From the NCBI GenBank assembly GCA_003489145.1, contig DNJI01000113.1, positions 1-9,765 of the forward strand: DNA of 9,765 nt, in the 5' to 3' direction. Of the stretch, positions 6,505 to 9,765 are shown one piece after another (positions within the stretch are counted from its first letter, which is position 1; every line of letters starts with the position of its first letter). The position numbers and the translations under genes were made by a program. Source of the stretch: Gammaproteobacteria bacterium. GTDB lineage: Bacteria > Pseudomonadota > Gammaproteobacteria > PS1 > Pseudothioglobaceae. The notes beneath the pieces were generated by a model. It searched no databases and was not told the origin of the DNA. It saw only the letters and a list, made by a program, of their open reading frames with translations.

Positions 6505-9021
6505 ATGAATTTAGAGCAATTTAAAACTCAATATCAAACATTACAACAATCACTTGAAGCTGATTTTTTAAAAGATCCTGACTCAGTAGAGTCAATAGTG
6601 CTAGCCCGTAGTAATGGTGTTGATGCGCTATTAAAAGATATTTGGCAAACATTTGAGATTGATCCTAAATTATGTTTGGTGGCTGTCGGCGGTTTTGGTC
6701 GAGGCGAGTTACACCTATATTCTGATATTGATTTATTGATTCTAATTCCAAACGGCACACATGATCAGCACCAAAAAAGTGTTTCTAGTTTTTTAACCTT
6801 CTTATGGGATGTGGGTTTAGAAGTAGGCCATGCAACACGTGATATTAATGACTGTGAGATAGAAATTAATGATCTAAGTGTTGTTACTAATTTATTAGAA
6901 TCTCGATTATTGGTTGGTAACAACACTTTGTTTCTAAAGATGAAATCGATGATTAAGTCGAGCAATTGGTCGTCTCAGTCATTTTTAGTTGAAAAACAAA
7001 AAGAACAGCATAATCGTCATCTCAATTATTCAAATACAGCCTATAACCTTGAGCCTAATTTAAAAGAAAGTCCGGGTGGTTTGAGAGATATTCAAACGGT
7101 TGCTTGGGTGGCAAAATGGTATTTTGATGTCAACCTTTTATCTGATTTGGTTGATAAATCTTACTTGAGCGAGTGTGAATATGACTTATTGAAACAAGGT
7201 CAATTGTTTTTGTGGAAAGTGCGTTTCGCCTTGCACGTAATTGCCAAACGTCGAGAAGACAGAATTGCCTTTCAGTATCAAAAAGAATTGGCCAGCATGT
7301 TAGGTTATATTGACACTGATTTTATGGCGGTTGAGCAATTCATGAAAGATTATTATCGCACGGTAACCAAAGTATCGCGCTTGAATGATATCTTGCTACA
7401 ACTGTTGGAAGATCGAATACTTCACACACAAAATCTCAATGAGAATTTTGTGATTAGTTATGGCTATATTCAAGCTACTAATGATGAAGTTTTTAAAAAA
7501 CACCCAACCGCTTTTATTGAAATCTTCTTATTGATTGCTAAACACAATTATGTGCGTGGTATTAATGCTGGAACGCTCAGACAAATGCAGTTAGATTTAG
7601 ATTTAATTGATGAAAATTATTACAAGAAACGCCAAAATAATCGCTTGTTTATTGAGTTGTTACAACAAAAACGTGGAGTTAATAAAGCGTTAAAGTTGAT
7701 GAATCGTTACGGTATTTTAGAGCACTATATTCCATCATTTGGGCAGATTACAGGCTTGATGCAATATGATTTATTTCATACTTATACGGTAGATCAACAT
7801 ACGTTATTTGTGATTAGAAATTTGAGGCGTTTTTTTGTATCTGAATTTGCCAAAGAGTTTGAACTGTGCAGTGAGATTGCCAAAACCATTAACAAGCCAG
7901 AATTATTATTATTGGCAGGGCTTTTTCACGATATTGCCAAAGGTCGTGGCGGTGACCATGCAAGCTTGGGTGCTCAAGATGCTATAGTTTTTTGTAAACA
8001 TCACCAATTAAGAGCTGATGACATAACGTTGGTAGCGGGTCTGGTTGAACAGCATTTACTCATGTCACAAACAGCGCAAAAGCAAGATTTAGAAGATTTT
8101 GAAGTGATTGACCGATTTGCCAAAGCAGTCGGTTCGGTGCAATTTTTAGAGTTGTTGTATTTATTAACAGTGGCAGATATTCGCGCTACTAAAGTTGATT
8201 TGTGGAACAATTGGAAAGATTCATTATTGAGAAAATTGTTTTATAAAACCAAGGAGCACTTGTTGAGTGGGATAACTAAACCACCCAATATGGCTAAACA
8301 AATTAAACAAATTAAACAATCAGTTTTAAGTGGCGTTAATCAACAAGGTTACGATACTCAACAAATTGAACAAATATTTTTAACCTTGCCTAAGGATTAT
8401 TTCCTGCGTTATGAAGTAGAGGATATTTTGTGGCATTTATGGTTAGTAATGAAACCAACAGATAAAAAAATTAGAGTTGTATCGCGTTTGTCTGAGCATA
8501 ATGTTGTTGATATTTTTGTTTATGGTGATGATTCAAAAGGCTTATTTTGTAAATTAGTGAGTATTATTGAAAAGTTAGGCTTGGATATTGTTGATGCAAA
8601 AATATTGACTACAAAAGACCATAAGGCTTACAACACCATTAGTGTTTTACAAGATAATATCTTGGAACAAATTAACCTTAATCAAGAAATAGAGGCTGAG
8701 CTTGATCAAATGACCTTAAGCGTGAAAGAGGCGGGTGACAAATCAATACATCGCCATTTTGATCACAAAATGAACATTGCTTTTTCTCATAATGAAAAAT
8801 GGAACTTAACTAAAGTTGAGATTAATGTGATTGATAAGCAGGGTCTGTTGTCTAATATTGCTTATATTTTTCATCAGCTTGGTATTCACTTAGTAAATGC
8901 AAGAATTACAACCATGGGTGAGCGCGTGGAAGATATTTTCTTTATTAGTAACGCTAAAAAACAACCCTTGAGTGCAGCAGAAGAAAGACTTCTTAAACAA
9001 ACATTGGAAGAAAAATTGTAA
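6505..9021 (+). CDS. glnD: Bifunctional [protein-PII] uridylyltransferase / uridylyl-removing enzyme
   Basis: This is the cytosolic glutamine sensor of the nitrogen regulatory cascade. It uridylylates PII (GlnB/GlnK) when glutamine is scarce and deuridylylates it when glutamine is plentiful. The four-part architecture is complete. The nucleotidyltransferase domain has VGGFGRGELHLYSDIDLL (61-78), with metal-binding D74 and D76. A GlnD-type helical region contains ESPGGLRDIQ (188-197). The HD hydrolase domain has AGLFHDIAKGRGGDH (471-485), with H475, D476 and H485, and further candidate metal ligands around H432 and H517. Two C-terminal ACT domains (about 668-745 and 769-838) would bind glutamine. 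At 838 residues it is somewhat shorter than the 890-residue E. coli protein, mostly at the N-terminus. A small in-frame 9-base tandem repeat encodes KQIKQIKQ at 598-605. The ATG lies 18 bases after gltX with only a weak GAG nearby. The link to gltX differs from the common map/dapD neighbourhood in E. coli. Confidence 0.95.
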   Translation: MNLEQFKTQYQTLQQSLEADFLKDPDSVESIVLARSNGVDALLKDIWQTFEIDPKLCLVAVGGFGRGELHLYSDIDLLILIPNGTHDQHQKSVSSFLTFLWDVGLEVGHATRDINDCEIEINDLSVVTNLLESRLLVGNNTLFLKMKSMIKSSNWSSQSFLVEKQKEQHNRHLNYSNTAYNLEPNLKESPGGLRDIQTVAWVAKWYFDVNLLSDLVDKSYLSECEYDLLKQGQLFLWKVRFALHVIAKRREDRIAFQYQKELASMLGYIDTDFMAVEQFMKDYYRTVTKVSRLNDILLQLLEDRILHTQNLNENFVISYGYIQATNDEVFKKHPTAFIEIFLLIAKHNYVRGINAGTLRQMQLDLDLIDENYYKKRQNNRLFIELLQQKRGVNKALKLMNRYGILEHYIPSFGQITGLMQYDLFHTYTVDQHTLFVIRNLRRFFVSEFAKEFELCSEIAKTINKPELLLLAGLFHDIAKGRGGDHASLGAQDAIVFCKHHQLRADDITLVAGLVEQHLLMSQTAQKQDLEDFEVIDRFAKAVGSVQFLELLYLLTVADIRATKVDLWNNWKDSLLRKLFYKTKEHLLSGITKPPNMAKQIKQIKQSVLSGVNQQGYDTQQIEQIFLTLPKDYFLRYEVEDILWHLWLVMKPTDKKIRVVSRLSEHNVVDIFVYGDDSKGLFCKLVSIIEKLGLDIVDAKILTTKDHKAYNTISVLQDNILEQINLNQEIEAELDQMTLSVKEAGDKSIHRHFDHKMNIAFSHNEKWNLTKVEINVIDKQGLLSNIAYIFHQLGIHLVNARITTMGERVEDIFFISNAKKQPLSAAEERLLKQTLEEKL
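8296..8319 (+). repeat. 9-base in-frame tandem repeat within glnD
   Basis: The unit AAACAAATT is repeated 2.7 times without mismatch and encodes Lys-Gln-Ile units, giving KQIKQIKQ. It lies between the HD and first ACT domains. Because the unit is nine bases, gain or loss of a copy would keep the reading frame. Confidence 0.85.
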
Positions 9022-9025
9022 AATA

Positions 9026-9055
9026 ATAACACAAAGGGTGAATAATCGATATAAT
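9026..9055 (+). promoter_or_regulatory. Candidate trxA promoter
   Basis: TATAAT at 9050-9055 is a perfect -10 consensus in the 95-base gap between glnD and trxA. ATAACA at 9026-9031 is a 4/6 match to the -35 box with 18-base spacing. Transcription would start near 9062, giving a leader of about 55 bases. That leader holds a small inverted repeat (ACAGC / GCTGT, 9066-9081, six-base loop). Confidence 0.45.
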
Positions 9056-9116
9056 TTGCCTAACAACAGCTCTTCTGCTGTGACTTATTCCTTTCAGACA
9101 AACATTACACAAACAT

Positions 9117-9443
9117 ATGAATGACAAAATTAAAATAGTAACGGATAGCTCATTTGAAGCCGATGTTATTAATTCATCACAAGCAGTTTTGGTAGATTTT
9201 TGGGCGCCTTGGTGTGGCCCTTGTAAAGCGTTAGCGCCAGTATTAGACGAAATTGCTGATGAATATGATGGCAAAATTACCATTGCTAAAATTAACGTTG
9301 ATGAAAATGACCAAACACCGCCAAAATATGGTGTTCGCGGTATTCCAACAATGCTGATTATTAAAGACGGCGCAGTTGAGGCAACCAAAATGGGTGCTTT
9401 AAGTAAAGCAGAATTAAGCGCTTTTATTGACGCAAGTATTTAA
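9117..9443 (+). CDS. trxA: Thioredoxin 1
   Basis: This is a cytosolic disulfide reductase that passes electrons from thioredoxin reductase to targets such as ribonucleotide reductase and PAPS reductase. The 108-residue length is exactly that of classic thioredoxins. The active site WCGPC is at 32-36 with redox cysteines C33 and C36. The buried acid is D27 in VDFWAPWCGPCK, and the cis-proline is P77 in RGIPT. No signal peptide is present, which rules out a periplasmic Dsb-type protein. The ATG at 9117 lacks a visible Shine-Dalgarno sequence; instead, two copies of ACAAACAT precede it. It lies directly upstream of rho, the same gene order as in E. coli and many other proteobacteria. It appears to have its own promoter and is followed by a weak terminator-like hairpin. 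Confidence 0.96.
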   Translation: MNDKIKIVTDSSFEADVINSSQAVLVDFWAPWCGPCKALAPVLDEIADEYDGKITIAKINVDENDQTPPKYGVRGIPTMLIIKDGAVEATKMGALSKAELSAFIDASI

Positions 9444-9452
9444 AACATAGGC

Positions 9453-9482
9453 GATTCATCTAATAAAGTGAATCATTTTTTT
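9453..9482 (+). terminator. Probable intrinsic terminator after trxA
   Basis: An inverted repeat GATTCA (9453-9458) / TGAATC (9469-9474) with a ten-base loop is followed by one A and seven T residues (9476-9482). The stem is short and AT-rich, so termination may be partial. The position, ten bases after the trxA stop, is right for an intrinsic terminator. Confidence 0.55.
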
Positions 9483-9515
9483 ATAACAAACTTTTAATTT
9501 AAAAAAAATTATCTC

Positions 9516-9526
9516 GCGCTAAGCGC
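9516..9526 (+). repeat. Short GC-rich palindrome in the rho leader
   Basis: GCGCTAAGCGC is a near-perfect palindrome (four-base arms, three-base centre) in otherwise AT-rich DNA, 51 bases before the rho start region. No T-run follows, so it is not an intrinsic terminator. It could be a small hairpin or a protein site. The 11-mer TCTCGCGCTAA overlapping it recurs at 9656-9666 inside rho. Confidence 0.4.
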
Positions 9527-9530
9527 ATCG

Positions 9531-9581
9531 ATGTTGGCCATTCTGGTTAACATTTCCCTTCATTCATTGGACAATTCATGA
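9531..9581 (+). CDS. Possible 16-residue rho leader ORF
   Basis: An ATG at 9531 opens a frame encoding MLAILVNISLHSLDNS, ending in a TGA that overlaps the rho start codon as ATGA. E. coli has a short annotated leader ORF (rhoL) before rho, and rho is autoregulated through its leader there. I see no sequence similarity to that peptide and no convincing Shine-Dalgarno sequence before this ATG. An ORF this short could be chance. The four-base overlap is the main reason to list it. Confidence 0.25.
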   Translation: MLAILVNISLHSLDNS

Positions 9582-9765
9582 AACTATCAGAATTAAAAAA
9601 ATCATCCCCAGAGGAGTTATTAGAATTAGCGCAATCTTTAGGTGCTGAAAATATTTCTCGCGCTAAAAAACAAACGCTTATTTTTATTATTCTCAAAGCG
9701 AAAGCGGCTAATAATGAAGAGGTAATCGGTGATGGTACGCTTGATATATTGCAAGATGGCTATGG
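9578..9765 (+). CDS. rho: Transcription termination factor Rho (N-terminal part, cut by window end)
   Basis: The first 62 codons are present. The protein starts MKLSELKKSSPEELLELAQS and continues with NISRAKKQTLIFIILK and GDGTLDILQDGYG. This matches the Rho N-terminal helical domain (about 1-47) and the beginning of the cold-shock-like primary RNA-binding domain. E. coli Rho has the equivalent RMRKQDIIFAILK and GDGVLEILQDGFG segments. Rho is the hexameric RNA helicase that ends transcription of untranslated RNA; its ATPase domains lie outside the window. The ATG at 9578 is preceded by a GGA about six bases upstream. It lies 134 bases after trxA in the conserved trxA-rho order. The window end, not a mutation, causes the truncation. 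Confidence 0.95.
   Translation, partial: MKLSELKKSSPEELLELAQSLGAENISRAKKQTLIFIILKAKAANNEEVIGDGTLDILQDGY

Noticed and set aside
9022..9116. tRNA or riboswitch in the glnD-trxA gap
   Set aside because: The 95-base gap has only a five-base-pair hairpin and no cloverleaf or conserved aptamer core that I can recognise.
8993..9388. 131-codon minus-strand ORF opposite trxA
   Set aside because: It lies antisense to an unmistakable thioredoxin gene, has no family resemblance I can see, and its length reflects the opposing codon pattern.
9516..9526. GCGCTAAGCGC as a transcription terminator
   Set aside because: No T-run follows the palindrome, and the arms are only four to five bases long.
1..9765. 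CRISPR arrays, insertion sequences, prophage or toxin-antitoxin genes
   Set aside because: I found no regularly spaced repeats, transposase-like proteins or terminal inverted repeats. Every sizeable frame belongs to a housekeeping gene or its shadow.

Overview
This AT-rich window comes from a Gram-negative bacterium, most likely a gammaproteobacterium. The gltX, glnD, trxA and rho products closely resemble gammaproteobacterial proteins in their key motifs. Low GC, compact spacing and this housekeeping content would fit a small-genome lineage such as the SUP05/Thioglobus group and its symbiotic relatives, but that placement is an inference made without a search. I see no mobile element, CRISPR array, tRNA or rRNA.

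Left half (1-4567, minus strand): one tightly packed operon, read right to left. It encodes a small Mth938-domain (DUF498) protein, RodA (peptidoglycan glycosyltransferase), MltB (lytic transglycosylase), a PBP5-type D,D-carboxypeptidase, a D-amino acid aminotransferase, and the first 23 codons of a gene that looks like a MurNAc/GlcNAc kinase of the AmgK type. Neighbours overlap by 1-8 bases or lie 3-6 bases apart. Together they cover polymerisation, cleavage and trimming of peptidoglycan, D-amino acid interconversion and possibly sugar recycling. The usual RodA partner PBP2 (mrdA) is not next to rodA.

Middle (4568-4646): a 79-base divergent intergenic region with candidate -10 boxes for both directions only six bases apart.

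Right half (4647-9765, plus strand): a three-Sel1-repeat protein, then gltX (glutamyl-tRNA synthetase) 4 bases later, then glnD (PII uridylyltransferase / uridylyl-removing enzyme) 18 bases later. After a 95-base gap with a candidate promoter comes trxA (thioredoxin). Next are a weak intrinsic terminator and a 134-base gap, and then the start of rho (transcription termination factor), cut by the window end. The rho leader contains a possible 16-codon ORF whose stop overlaps the rho start codon.

Most of the window is well-understood core biology. I did not find a convincing undescribed system. The points most worth checking are the composition of the envelope operon, the possible rho leader peptide, and the Sel1-gltX-glnD linkage.
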